Assembly: GCF_020520425.1 (NCBI RefSeq)
Contig: NC_079487.1
Span: forward strand, 109,216,141 to 109,280,140
Direction: 5' to 3'
Source: Spinacia oleracea
Taxonomy: Eukaryota; Streptophyta; Magnoliopsida; Caryophyllales; Amaranthaceae
Length of the DNA: 64,000 bases
Positions 18,878-30,985 of the stretch are shown piece by piece; the first letter of the stretch is position 1; each line of letters starts with the position of its first letter. The notes under the pieces are model-generated. The model made no database searches and was not told the origin of the DNA. It saw nothing but the letters and a program-made list of their open reading frames with translations. The translations under genes and the position numbers were made by a program.

Positions 18878-21800
18878 ATGACTGAGTCAAGCGAACCGAT
18901 AATCCAGCAGATAGAACCACCCACCTCTAGAAACAACCAGAGAATCACAAACGTACCTTTGTTCGGCATGCCTCAGAGTCTTGGTCCGCCAAGAGAGACA
19001 CCACAACCCAGAGCTATGGCAACCCCCAGCCAGGGCCAGGGCATCCCAGTTCCAACCAGTGCCTCACTAGCACGGTTGGGGGCACAGTTCTCACCCGACC
19101 AGATGCGCACAGCCATAGAAGTCCTGACCTTCCTTACCCAGACAACACCGCAAGCCCAGGTCGTGAGGACAGCCCCAGAGGTTGAGGTTGAGCAGAGGAG
19201 GAAACGTCCCAGACCCCAAAACAGTCCGAACGTCTGGAGGAGGAATCTGCAGCAGGAGATGGAAGGGGCTGACAGCCAGGAATATGAGGCAGAAAGTATC
19301 ACACCTAGCAGAGCTCAACCCAGAGCGAGAACCGAACAAGCACCCAGCCAGAGGCACCACTCCGGGTCAGGTATGCCAAATCCCACCCGAGCAATAGTTA
19401 AACCTGATAATTCCCCTTTCTGTGATGAGATACTCTCGGAAAAAATGGAAAAGATAAAAATGCCCACCTGCAAATATTCCGGAAAGTCAGACCCAACGAA
19501 TCACCTCTCTGCCTTTGGAGGACACATGATGCTATATACCAACACAGACTCTATGTGGTGTAAGGTTTTCCCTTCCACTCTGGAGGGGATGGCACAGAGC
19601 TGGTTCGGTAAAATACCCAAGGGCACCATAACCTCTTTCCGGCAGTTAGCCATTTTGTTTCGCACCCAATATGTGGCAAACATTGCCAGAGAAAGGATGA
19701 CAGGGGAGCTGATGTCAGTCATCCAAGGACCTCAGGAATCTCTGAGGGAGTACATATCCAGATTCAATATGGAGGCATCGAATATACCCAAGTTACAGCA
19801 AGAGGTAGCAGTCCTGGCGATGATGACTGGTCTGCGGGATGGAGAATTCAAGAGTTATCTGGGCAGAAAGTCATTCACAACTCTGGCAGAGGTACTGGGG
19901 AAGGCAAATGAATTCATAAAAAGTGAAGAGATTGGCAGAGCAACCTCACGACGATATGTAGCAAGTGAGAACAATTACGGTAGTCAGAGCAGAAAAGAGC
20001 CATACAAAAAAGAATACCCAGACAAAAGGGAAAATCAGCAGCCCAGAAAAGATTGGCACGGGCAGGTCAGAGGAAGGGGTAGTGAGTTCAAAACTGAAAA
20101 GCGAGGCAAATTCAACGAATACACTCCTCTAGTTGCATCCAGAACCCAGATTTTTGCTATCAGCAAGGAGGATGAGAAGTGGCAGAGACCACCGAAAATG
20201 TACAACAAATACAGGGACACGAAGAAGTACTGTGATTTTCACAAGGATCATGGTCATCTCACAGAGGAATGCACTCACCTGAAAGATAACATTGAGGACT
20301 TGATCCGAAGGGGGTACCTAACACAATTTAAGGCAAAGAGCTCATACAGCAGGACCTACGAAAGCAGGGATGATGAGGGTCGATTTGATAACAGGAAGAC
20401 AGAGCAAAAACAGAACCACCCAGCAGAGCAGAAGAGGTCGAATGATATACTGGTCATAACAGGAGGACCAGTCTACGCTGGTACTACAGCCAGCGGTGCT
20501 AAAGCCAGTGTGAACGAATTCAAACACCAGGTTAATTACCACAACTCAGGAAAATGGCCTGCCCCTCCAAAAATCCCACAGTGCACTTTTACAGAAGATG
20601 ATTGCAAGGGCATAATTTATCCCCATGATGACCCAATGGTGTTAGCTCTGGATGTGGCTAACAGAAAAGTCCATCGAATCCTGATAGACGGAGGAAGCTC
20701 TGCAAACATTCTATTCTGGCCAGCTTTCCAAGAGCTGCAGATTGAAGAGAAGCACGTAAAGCCAGTTAGCTATCCAGTAATTGGTTTCACAGGAGCAACG
20801 GTGATACCAGAAGGAATAGTTAGCTTACTTGTCCAAATTGGGCAGGGGAAAGATATCAAGGATGTCATGGTTGATTTCATGATAGTCAAGGTACCCGCAG
20901 CGTACAATGCCATTCTGGGCAGACCATTCATTCATGATGCAGGAGCAGTAGTGTCTACTTATCACCTCACCATGATGTACACAACGAATGATAACAGATC
21001 AGCTAAGGTCAGGGGAAACCAAGAGCAGGCTAAGAGATGCTACCACACAGCCCTGAAACAACCACCCAGACCCCCGCCCCTGGCAGAGGCAGACATTCCC
21101 TTGTCCAGAAAGAGAAAGAGAGCAGAGCGTAAAAAAGACGCACTACTGGACATGGAGAATTTTGAGCATCGTGAAGAAGGACTGTTAAAACCAGCCCCAG
21201 CAGAAGAAACAGAGGAGATAGAGCTGGAAGAAGGAGTAGAGGACAGAACAGTCCGAATTGGCACAGATATAGACCTTTCCCTGAGGGTAAATATCATTGA
21301 TCTGTTGCGAGAGCACGCAGACATATTTGCCTTCTCTGCCGACGAAATGCCAGGGATTGATCCCAACGTCATGGTCCACAGGTTGAATGTTAACAGAGAA
21401 GTCAGACCGGTAAAACAGAAGAAGAGAACTTTTTCGACAGAGAAGAATGTAGCCATCCAGGAAGAGATCAGCAAACTGTTAGCAGCCAAATTCATAGAAG
21501 AGTGTGACTACCCGGAATGGTTGGCTAATGTCGTGATGGTAAAGAAAGCAAATGGTCAATGGAGGATGTGCGTAGACTTTACAGACCTAAACAGGGCTTG
21601 TCCAAAGGATTGTTACCCGCTGCCTAGAATAGACCAACTGGTGGATTCCACCAGCGGGCATGCCCTGCTGAGTTTCATGGATGCCTTTTCGGGCTATCAC
21701 CAGATCAGTTTGTTAGAATCAGACCGGAAAAAAAGCCGCCTTCATCACAGACGCCGGAGTTTACAACTACAGGGCTATGCCATTTGGCCTAAAGAACGCA

Positions 21801-24404
21801 GGGGCCACATACCAGAAACTGGTAGACAAAATATTTGCAGGACAAAAAGGCCGAAACGTGGAGGTGTATGTAGATGATTCCATAGTCAAGAGCAAAAAGG
21901 AGGGCGATCACATTAAGGATCTGAAGGAAACTTTTGCAACATTGAGGCAATTTGGTATGAAATTAAACCCAAAAAAATGCGTGTTCGGTGTTAAGTCTGG
22001 AAAATTTTTGGGATTCCTGGTCAGTCAAAGAGGAATTGATGCCAACCTAGAAAAAGTAGAGGCCATACTCAACCTACCAGAACCAAGAAACATACGAGAC
22101 ATCCAGAGGTTGACTGGGAAAATGGCAGCACTCACCAGGTTCATCAGCAAGTCCGCAGACAAGTCTCTCCCCTTTTTCCAGGTGCTAAAGGGAAACAAAA
22201 CATTTAAGTGGGGAGAGGAGCAAGAGAAAGCATTCAAGGAGGTGAAGAACCATTTGAAAAGCCTCCCAACCATAGCCAGACCAGAAGTGGGGGACATATT
22301 ACAGCTATACATCTCTGCCTCCAAGAAAACTGTAGCAGCAGCTCTGGTAGTCGAGAAGGATAAAATCCAGCAGCCAGTCTACTTTGTCAGCCACATCCTC
22401 AACCCAGCAGAACAGAGGTACCCCCTGATTGAAAAAATGGCCTTCGCCATCATGATAGCTGCCAGAAAATTGAAACCATACTTTGACGCGCATAAAGTGC
22501 AAGTGTTGACTAATCAGCCTTTAGAGAAGTCATTGCAGAGGCTAGATACCTCTGGTAGACTCCTGAAATGGGCAGTGGAACTCTCAGAATATGACATCGA
22601 GTACAAACCCAGAACCGCCATAAAAGCACAGGCACTGGCAGATTTCATTGCAGAGGCATCATACGAGGAGGAGGAAGAACCATTGGGGACTTGGCAGATC
22701 TCAGTAGACGGCTCCGCCGCAGTCACAGGGTCGGGCGCAGGTATCATAATGGTGTCACCAGAAGGCAACATTTTCGAATATGCTATAAAATTTAAATTCA
22801 AAGCTTCAAATAACGAAGCAGAGTATGAGGCGGCAATCGCAGGAATCCAGATGTGCAAAGCAGCAGATGCTAAGAAAATAGTGCTCAAAACCGATTCACA
22901 GCTGGTGGCCAGCCAATATAGAGGCGAATATGAAGCCAGAGAACCGTCTATGCAGAGGTACTTGGCCTTGATGAAAGAAGCAGTAGCCCAGCTAGAAAGC
23001 TTTGAGATTCAACTGGTTCCCAGGGCAGAAAACAGTCAAGCAGACGCCCTATCTAAGTTAGCAAGTTCGACATTACAGGACTTGGAAAGAACAGTGATGG
23101 TAGAGGTCCAGGAAGAAAAGAGCATTGACAAAAAGCCTGTAGTCAACTTCATTGACACTGAGCCACAGTGGTATGACAGTATAGTCTCATACAAGCTGGG
23201 AAGGGGCCTTCCCACGGCAGAGCAAGAGCAGAAAAAAGTAAAACGAAACGAGCATTGGTTCGTCATTTACCAGGGTAAACTGTACAAGAAATCATTTTCG
23301 TTGCCACTGCTGAGATGCATATCAGCAGAGGAGTCGCAACGAGTCATTGAAGAAATACACGAAGGAATATGTGGAAACCACATAGGCGGCAGGACATTAG
23401 CCTTGAAAGCTCTCAGAGCAGGATATTATTGGCCAACCATGGTAAGTGACTCTCAAGCATATGTTAAAAAGTGCGACAAGTGCCAGAAATTCGCCCCAGT
23501 GATCAACCAACCCTCTAATGACTTACAGCCAATCATCAACCCCATACCATTCGCCCAGTGGGGAATGGATATTCTGGGACCATTCACAGCAGCAAGCGGG
23601 GGAAGAAAATTTCTGATCGTGGCAGTTGACTATTTTACTAAGTGGATCGAAGCAGAGCCCACTAAAAGCATAACAGCCAAACGGATGAAGGATTTCATCT
23701 GGAAGAACATTGTGACAAGGTTCGGCATCCCAGAAAGTTTGGTCTTCGATCATGGAACACAGTTCGACTGCACTCCTATAAAGGATTATTGCGCTGAACT
23801 AAGAATAAAATTCGCATACGCATCTGTGTGCCATCCCCAGAGCAATGGTCAGGCAGAGGCAGCAAATAAACAAATCCTGGGAGCACTGCGAAAGAAGGTA
23901 GAAGATTTTAAGGGTGCATGGGCCGACCTTATTCCAGAGATCTTATGGTCCAACAGGACCACTGAAAAAGAAGCAACAGGAGAAAGTCCTTACAAACTAG
24001 CTTTTGGGGCTGAGGCGGTCCTGCCTGTCGAAGTGGGTCTACCTAGCTTTAGAGTGCAGTACTATGAGGAAGGCACTAATGAGCAGCGTATGAGAGAAGC
24101 GTTAGATCTCTTACCAGAAGTCAGGCTGCAAGCAGAGCTCAAGTTGGCAGCAAACAAAGAAAAAATGAGCAGGGCATACAACAAGAGGGTAAAGCACAGA
24201 CCCATGCAGGTGGGGGATCTGGTCCTCAGAAGAACAGCTGCCACTGGAAAGGGAAAGGCAGAGGGAAAATTCACTGCCAATTGGGAAGGACCTTACCAGA
24301 TCACAAAAGAAGTAGCCCCAGGCTCGTACCATCTAATGACGATGGAAGGAAGAGAATTGAAGAACAGCTGGAACGCCAACATGCTAAAGAAATACTATGT
24401 ATAG
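18878..24404 (+). CDS. Tat-lineage Gag-Pol, broken by one extra A at 21728-21734
   Basis: The first frame (ATG 18878) contains the Gag domain (YSGKSDPTNHLSAFGGHM…), a zinc-finger-like CDFHKDHGHLTEEC and the protease (DGGSSANIL near 20690). It also holds the start of reverse transcriptase (VDFTDLNRACPKDCYPLPRI, MDAFSGYHQI). In a run of seven A the frame is lost and it stops at 21877. RT continues in another frame from about 21735 (RAMPFGLKNAGATYQ, YVDDSIVKSK). It is followed by RNase H, a second archaeal-type RNase H (WQISVDGSA…, NNEAEYEAAIAG) and integrase (H/C zinc finger, D,D,E with FDHGTQFD and NGQAEAANK). The second frame ends at 24404. One base separates this from a continuous polyprotein, in an element whose LTRs show no differences, so a homopolymer sequencing error or a fresh mutation are both possible. 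The first in-frame ATG in good context sets the start. Confidence 0.9.
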
Positions 24405-24590
24405 ACACAAGAAGTTAATATTATAACAAGGCAATAGAAGCCAAAGTGAATCTCTTTTCTTTTGTAACTTTCCACGCTTACAAGCATAATAAAAATTGGC
24501 CCAGCTACCTTCGATGAGAAGAAAGCGCGTCAGGTCTCTTGGAAAAATAAAAGGTAAACGGCTAAAACTCGGAGAGAAACGCTACCCACG

Positions 24591-24619
24591 AATAACTTGG
24601 TCTGATCAACCAAGTTATT
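24591..24619. other. Perfect 11-bp inverted repeat
   Basis: AATAACTTGGT and ACCAAGTTATT face each other across a 7-base loop, 187 bases after the pol stop. A 3' UTR hairpin is a reasonable reading. Confidence 0.7.
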
Positions 24620-24660
24620 GGGTAAGTTTTTTCTCAACGAGATTTAAGCGAAAACGTTTC

Positions 24661-25100
24661 GCGAGTTTTGTCCTGGCCAAAGCCAGGACAATTCAATAAT
24701 ACGCAGCCAAAGTAGGCTGGAATAAATATGAAGATACTTCTTGAGCTTTGTCCTGGCCAAAGCCAGGGCAACTCAATAATGCGCAGCCAAAGTAGGCTGG
24801 AATAAATATGAAGATACTTCTTGAGCTTTGTCCTGGCCAAAGCCAGGACAATTCAATAATACACAGCCAAAGTAGGCTGAAATAAATATGAAGATACTTC
24901 TTGAGTTTTGTCCTGGCCAAGACCAGGACAATTCAATGATACGCAGCCCAAAGTAGGCTGGAGCAAATTTGAAAACACTTCTCGGTTTTTGTCCTGGCCA
25001 AAGCCAGGACAATTCAACAATACACAGCCCAAAACAGGTCGAGGCGAATATAGAAATACTTTTTGAGTTTTGCCCTGGCCAAAGCCAGGGCAATCAAGCA
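24661..25100. repeat. Six-copy 80/81-bp tandem array, each unit with a hairpin
   Basis: The core TCCTGGCCAAAGCCAGG recurs at about 24671, 24751, 24831, 24911, 24992 and 25073. Each unit has the stem TGTCCTGGC / GCCAGGACA around CAAA. Copy six has TGCCCTGGC / GCCAGGGCA, a paired change that keeps the stem. Copy two has a G-T-type mismatch and copy four a shortened stem. The array lies between the pol stop and the 3' end of the antisense gene. Confidence 0.92.
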
Positions 25101-25412
25101 TGCAAAGCAGGCCAAATGGAAATATGGGGGAAACAAAACAGTAAAAAATAGCAAGCAAAAAGCAACAAGGTAAAACGCAGCATAGGCACGACGAGTTAAC
25201 AAACAATGGGACCGGCGGCTATACCTCAAAAACTTATGCAATGTACAGCCCTACAAAAATGGCCACTGTTGATCAAAACTAAAAACGATAAATATTATTC
25301 CCAGAAACAAATTCTTACTCTCCACGCAGGGAGGACAAAAACTACCAAAAGAAATAAACTATGCATTGGCTGAGGTAGTGCAAGATGAACATGGGGACAG
25401 CCGCCTGTGCCA

Positions 25413-27071
25413 TTATTGCCCAACATCATCTTCAGCATCAGACAGAGGCAATTCCCCAGGGTGAACATTTTCAACACAATGATCAGGCACCCCATCATCC
25501 TCTGGCACCACACCGCCTGCAGCCAGAGACGCTTGCTCGGCCTCCCTCTTCTTTCTCAGAAGTTCAACATGGAGCCCAGCCAACCAAGCAGCTTCGATAG
25601 GAGACCAGTCAAGATCAGGATGCTTTTCTTGCACTATTAGCGAAGCAGCCTTCCACCCGCCATCATAGCTCTGAGTGCGCAGAGCATACTGCTCATCTGA
25701 CCGACGGAAGTCGCGAATGGCAGCCGCAAGTTGATCTTCGATGGAGTTCTGCAGTTGGGCCATCTCATTATCATGAGACTGCTCAACAGAGAGAAAGTCT
25801 TGCTGAAGAGTCTCAATTTTCTGCTGTCCGGTGACCAGATCAATTTGGGCCTGGGAAAAGCTAGCCTGCAGCTGATCACGCTCTTCAGTAACAATCTTCA
25901 ATTGATCATTAGCCGAAGTGAGACAGGTCGATGATAACTCCAGATCAGCAGTTAGCTCCTCAATTCTCTTCTTCTGGGCCTCCATGTGAGCAACGTTGGC
26001 AGCAAGTCGTTTCTGGTAAACTATGAAAACTTCTGTCAACTCACGAACAGCGTTGCCACACTAAGAACATAGAAAAAGAGACAAGCATTATAAGTTAGTG
26101 CATAACAAAAGAAAACAAACCAATGTACCAAAGGAGAAGAGAAGTAAACCAAGTATACCTCCATGACCTTCTGGCAGGCATTCGCCCCAGGAGTATACAA
26201 ACGCTCTTTGGGCAGGTCGCTGGGCAACTGCAGACCTCTTAACATCCTCAGGGCAAGCGTCCCGCCTTTCTCAGGGTAGTTCCCATATAAGCTTTCTGAT
26301 TCGGACACATCCCAGCGCGGGACAAAAGTACGATCCAAAGCAGCAGGACCAGAGAAGATAGCAGCCAGCTCAGGATCGGCCTGGGGACGAATGTCGAGAA
26401 ATTCTTTCTCAACGAACTCCTTATGCCGACCCGTGATATGCAGGTCAAGATCATCAGCAGCCAGATCACTTCCTTGAAGCTCGTGCTCCAAAAACTGTCG
26501 AAGAGAGCTACCAGAAGTGTTGCTACGATGGGGATCAGCCGCAGAAGGGGAGGCTCGAAGTTGCTCAGCTCCGCTATCAAACCTAGGTTGTTTCCCAGGA
26601 CGTTGAACAAAAGGCGGCTCCTCAGCTTCGATATCCACAGGTTCCGACGCAGAGCCCGAACAACCTGGCTGGTCACATACCTCACCAGCCACTTCCCCAA
26701 AATCATGGCCTGCACCCTCTGTCGGAGCTTCGAGCCCAGCCTCGAAATCGGCTCGGTCACGACGAGAGCCTGACAGAGCACCACGATGGGAAGCTCCGCG
26801 AGAGGTCTGCCCTCGACGAATAGGAGTGCTCGCAGAACCAGTGTTTGTAGAGGAGACCACTCGAGACACTCTGGGAACGATCCCAGAACCGCCACCCCGA
26901 CCAGAACGGCGTGTAGAACTTCTCCTGCTGCCCTCTATTTGGTCAGCCAAAATTTGATACCCATTCGCAGCAGGATCGGGGGGAGCAGCGCAGATGAAAG
27001 AACCATCAGCCCGAACACCCAATTCCTCAAGATTCAAGAATTGACGACCTAAAACAAAAAAAAAAGGAGTA

Positions 27072-27111
<40 letters not shown>

Positions 27112-28529
27112 GCACAAAGAGAAAAGAAAACATGAAGTGAAAAAATAACACAGAACTAACCTTGAGGGTGAGTAGAACAAAGAAACATAGCGGACAGCAC
27201 GTCATTCCGCAGAACATAACTTGAATGCGGAAGCCAAACACGAGGCAACCGCCCAACCTCTTTACCAGCAGCATTTAACTTGGGCTCAGATGAAAAATGC
27301 TCAAAAGCCCTCTCCTCCAAGACAGCACCATCCAAAATCTCGACTCCCTCTAGCCGAGTCCGAGGTCTAACAAAGCCCCGAGCAACAGGAAAGTCAGCAG
27401 GGACAGCGAGCCAGTAAAACCTATCCTTCCACTCCTTTTGGCCAGTAGGCATCCCATGGCAGGTCAATCTTCCACGATTGCAATAGATAGAAAACCAGCC
27501 AATCTTGTTCCCAGTACCGCTGTTGCGCAGATGATGGACTCGCTTGCAGAGAGAAAGGGTCTCAGGAAACTCCAAAAACCGGCAGACCCAAATATAGCTG
27601 ATCAAAGTACGAACAGCGAAGGGATGGAGCTGAGCTAAGCAAACGTTGAAGGCACGAAGAATCTTCACCAGGGTAGGATCCAGAGGAAAGCGCAGACCAA
27701 AATCCAGACTATAGGCATAAACGCCTATGCACCCCTCTGGTGGATGCGTAATCCGAGCATCATCGTCTGGCACGATGAGTCGATAACCATCAGGCAGACC
27801 ATAAAACTCTTTACCAACAACAGCGTGATTCTCTTTTCGCGCATCATCAGTCCACTTAGTGTTCAGCTTCGCGTGTAAGGGACCAAAAGCAGAGGCTTCA
27901 GAAAGGTAGGGTGTCGAATCCCCAGGAACGACATTCTCTTCCACGTAGTTGGGAAAAGGCCTCATCTCATTCACCTGGGCCAAAATATCCTCCCCACCAG
28001 CTTGCCCACCCACGGAAATAGTGACACGGTTGGCCATCATAGAACGAAAAATAGATTCCCGGCGTCTGTAAACACGCAAAGACAGTTCAGACTCATTAGC
28101 TCCAGCAAGCTGTTCAAAATCATCTAACCAGGCCTGTTCAGACAGAGGCTGAACATCAAGCCCTGGGGGGACATTGGACGGCGGATTTATCCTAACTATC
28201 CGCGACAGATAATCATGGCGCATCTCCCTAAGAGTTTGACGTAAAGATGGGGACAGGTCGGCCGTAGAGTCAGGACACCCAGAATCACCCGCATCTGGGG
28301 GGGGCGGCTCCTCCCCAGAGGATTCATCGTCAGAGGACAAAGGAATCACAACAGGCACAGAGCGAGACAAAACATCATGCATTGATTTGGTTCTGTGCTC
28401 AGCAGAAGCCCGAGTCTCCTCATCAGAAGATAAAGAGACAGAGGAGGGAGAAGAGGTAACATAAGAAGCAGAGGAAACGCTTTTAGCGCCCGAGCTACTA
28501 AGGTTTTGGCTATCAGATGCATCAGACAT
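25413..28529 (-). CDS. Antisense three-exon gene inside the gypsy element (PF04195-like 'putative gypsy type transposon' protein)
   Basis: Minus-strand exons 28529-27161, 27048-26159 and 26060-25413 join with GT-AG introns (111 and 98 bp) in phase to give about 968 residues. The N-terminus (MSDASD) is serine- and acid-rich. A conserved core follows: GVYAYSLDFGLRFPLDPTLV, QLHPFAVRTLISYIWVCRF, GRLTCHGMPTGQKEWKDRFYWLAV. This resembles the plant 'putative gypsy type transposon' domain found in antisense ORFs of Tat elements. Exon 2 is basic and low-complexity (GRGGGSG, RRGQTSRG). Exon 3 encodes a long heptad-like coiled coil (HMEAQKKRIEELTADLELSS…) and an acidic tail. Intron 1 contains a long poly(T) in the sense direction. 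Function is unknown. No stop or frameshift interrupts it, unlike Gag-Pol. Confidence 0.8.
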
Positions 28530-28559
28530 TATGAACTGAAAGTCACAGGACAAGGGAAA

Positions 28560-29295
28560 AGGGCACAAAAGTAAATAACAAAAAAAAAAAAAAAAAAAAA
28601 AAAAAGAAAAAATAAAAAAAAAAAGATGGGGAAAAGCTACTCAACAATGGCGGAAGTTCAAAAACGACTTAACAATGGCGAAAAATACCAGAAATTGAAA
28701 CCCCAAAGACACTAAAATCAAGCGAACAACAAACAAAGGTCATGCAAAAGAATCGAAAAAACAGCAAAAAATAGAAACTTACCGGAAAAAGAAGATAGAG
28801 TTAGAATCAAAAGAAACACAGCAACGAAAACCTCCCTTCGCGAAATGGCAAACGAAAACACGAGGGGCAAATGACCACCACAAGCAACAAGAACACTAGC
28901 AATCGACCGGAAAAGTGACGGCAAACACAAAAATGTGCGAAAGATCGAATTTTGAGAAGACTTCTGCAAATAACAAGCAACGGAAAATGAGAGCACTCGA
29001 GTGTTTTTCTCAGAAACACCAAGGAGAGAGAAGGTAAGAAATGAAGATGAAGAAGGAAGGAAGTTACCTTTTCTCTTTAAAAGCCAAAGAAGAACGGCTG
29101 GGATGCGAGCAACGATACAGTTGCACAAGCAGGATGAAGGACACGTGTAGACCTCAATACAACCAAACTTAATCATGATGAAGGACGGCCCAGATTGAGC
29201 GACGATTCCAATCGACTCTTCGGATGGGCAACGCGTGGCACGAGGAAAAACCGGTTAAAATCCCCAAAGATTTCTTACCATTCAGAAAGCCCGCC

Positions 29296-29337
<42 letters not shown>

Positions 29338-29430
29338 GATCTACTCTGGAGGGACTGGTAGGAAGAAAATACACAGCCAGGACAAAAGCAAAAAACCAAC
29401 AAAACAAGCATTGCAGCCCCAAAGAGTCCA
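28560..29430. other. Probable 5' leader/promoter region of the antisense gene
   Basis: Contains two long A runs on the plus strand (about 28579-28605 and 29297-29332). Minus-strand GGTAAG- and GGTAAC-type donors near 28785 and 29065 could mark leader introns. No conserved coding sequence is seen. Confidence 0.4.
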
Positions 29431-29586
29431 GATCAAGGACAGAAGAGCAGACCTGACTTAAAAGGTCAGCTCTACTCTTGAGGGACTAGTTGTACGGGGT
29501 CATATCCAGATCAAGGACAGAAGAGCAAACCTGACTTAAAAGGTCAGCTCTACTCTTGAGGGACTAGTTGTACGGGATCATATCCA
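29431..29586 (+). repeat. 78-bp tandem duplication spanning the 3' LTR boundary
   Basis: GATCAAGGACAGAAGAGCA starts at 29431 and again at 29509. The first unit runs through GGGACTAG into TGTACGGGGTCATATCCA, that is, the first 18 bases of the LTR with one change, before the second unit begins. The true 3' LTR starts at 29569. Confidence 0.85.
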
Positions 29587-30074
29587 GAGAGGGCAGAACA
29601 TCAATGACAGAGCAAACCCTGACACCCAGGGCACGCCCAAGTCAAAGAAAGACTCTAAACCCCAAGCCAAGTATATGCAGCCCAGGCAGATCAAACCTCC
29701 CCAGATCACGTGTAAAGACACAGAGCAGAGCTAGGCAAAGCTGCATCAGTCCAAGAAGGGACCTGCAGGCTAAACGACAACGACAAGGAATAAAGTACAT
29801 CGCCGTCATACACGTGGCGGCATCTGAGTAGGCCAAAGTACAGAATAGTACGCCTATAAATAGCACCCACATCATTCATGATGGGACAGATTCTTACACA
29901 CGGTACTTGCTCCACCTTCTCTCTATATTCCCTCTCTAAAGACTTCTTACCTATTTGCTGACTTAGGCATCGGAGGGGGTTTCCTCGGTTAAACCCCCGA
30001 GGTTAGCTCACGTTTGCTCTGCTTGACAGGGCCAAGGCACTCCGGAACGTCCTCCCAGTTCCACACCCGGAACA
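29569..30074 (+). repeat. 3' LTR of gypsy element
   Basis: Identical to 18310-18815 and followed by the GTATA duplication at 30075-30079. Confidence 0.97.
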
Positions 30075-30079
30075 GTATA

Positions 30080-30860
30080 CATATGAAAATCCAAAGGTCA
30101 TAAACAATCAACGCCGATTGATCAAAACATAAAGAATGCAGCCGACGGAAACAAGCTGGGACTGGCACATGCAACTTATCCATCGGGCGCTGGTTTACAC
30201 GGTAGTGAAGAAGTTCGCCACTGCCTTACCCGGTGAAAAACAGACGTAGTACTATATAGTGGTAAGTTCAATGTTCATTTTCAAAAAAAATTAGCTCCAC
30301 GAATGAAAAAAATAGTAAGTGTTTCGGGTATGAAATAATAGGTTTTGGATGAAGGCTCTTTCGTTGATGTGGAAAATCTAACTATTTTTTTATTGTATGG
30401 AGTCCAAGAATACCTGCACACGAGTAAGATTATCAGCCTCGGGGGTGTTTCCGATGAAAGACCATTCGATGCCTAAGTAAACACTTGGTTCGGATCTAGA
30501 GAGAGTTCTCAAGAGAATTGTAATCGTGAAGGAAATAAATGTACCTTGATACATGCGCTAAGGCGATATATATAATGTTTGTGTAGCAGTAGCTGGGGCT
30601 TGACTACAAATGGGTCTTGGGCCACTTAAATTAGCGTAGAGCCTAATGAATGGAGCTGACTTAAGTTATGTTAGCCAAGTGGGCTTTTGGGGAGCATGCC
30701 CAATTGGTAGCCAATTGGACACGTACCCCAAACAACATGCCTCCCAAATCCATTTCATGCAAGATTTAATGAATGGGTATCCATATGCAACTTGACGGTT
30801 TTGAAGTCCAAAAGTCCGGGCATTTAATTCAAAAAGGAAGTTTGAATTAGTGCACTGATG
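30080..30860. other. Intergenic DNA, no gene recognised
   Basis: Moderate GC near 30100-30240 with a 38-codon ATG frame (30136-30249) of unknown nature. The rest has no recognisable coding or transposon ends. Confidence 0.5.
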
Positions 30861-30862
30861 AC

Positions 30863-30865
<3 letters not shown>

Positions 30866-30914
<49 letters not shown>
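30866..30914. repeat. (ATT)n microsatellite
   Basis: About 16 ATT repeats. Flanking copies of TTTAATTCAAAAAGGAAGTT lie on both sides (about 30820 and 30913), so the repeat sits between two arms of a short direct duplication. Confidence 0.9.
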
Positions 30915-30985
30915 TAATTCAAAAAGGAAGTTCGAAATTGTGCATTATTGACGGTTTAATTGTACTACTGTACGATATTATTATA

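Larger units (their letters stand above)
18310..30074 (+). mobile_element. Ty3/gypsy retrotransposon, Tat lineage (Retand/Ogre-like), 11,765 bp, very young
   Basis: Two 506-bp LTRs (18310-18815, 29569-30074) are identical throughout my comparison and are flanked by a GTATA duplication (18305-18309, 30075-30079). The internal region holds Gag-Pol on the plus strand (18878-24404), an 80-bp tandem hairpin array (24661-25100) and a three-exon gene on the minus strand (28529-25413). Tat-lineage marks are a long 3' region with an antisense ORF and a second RNase H between the first RNase H and integrase. An amplified tandem repeat and antisense ORF recall Retand of Silene; the lineage call is from domain order, not from a tree. 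Confidence 0.95.

Noticed and set aside
21728..21734. Programmed frameshift at the A7 run
   Set aside because: Known gypsy frameshifts lie at gag/pol junctions, not inside the RT core; error or mutation is simpler. Kept only as a point to check.
24661..25100. Regular palindromic repeats reminiscent of a CRISPR array
   Set aside because: The whole 80-bp unit repeats, with no unique spacers, and it lies in a plant retrotransposon.
26248..26895. 215-codon minus-strand frame
   Set aside because: Overlaps exon 2 of the antisense gene in another frame and contains no recognisable sequence.
30136..30249. 38-codon ATG frame beyond the gypsy element
   Set aside because: Too short, no recognisable family and no promoter or splice context.
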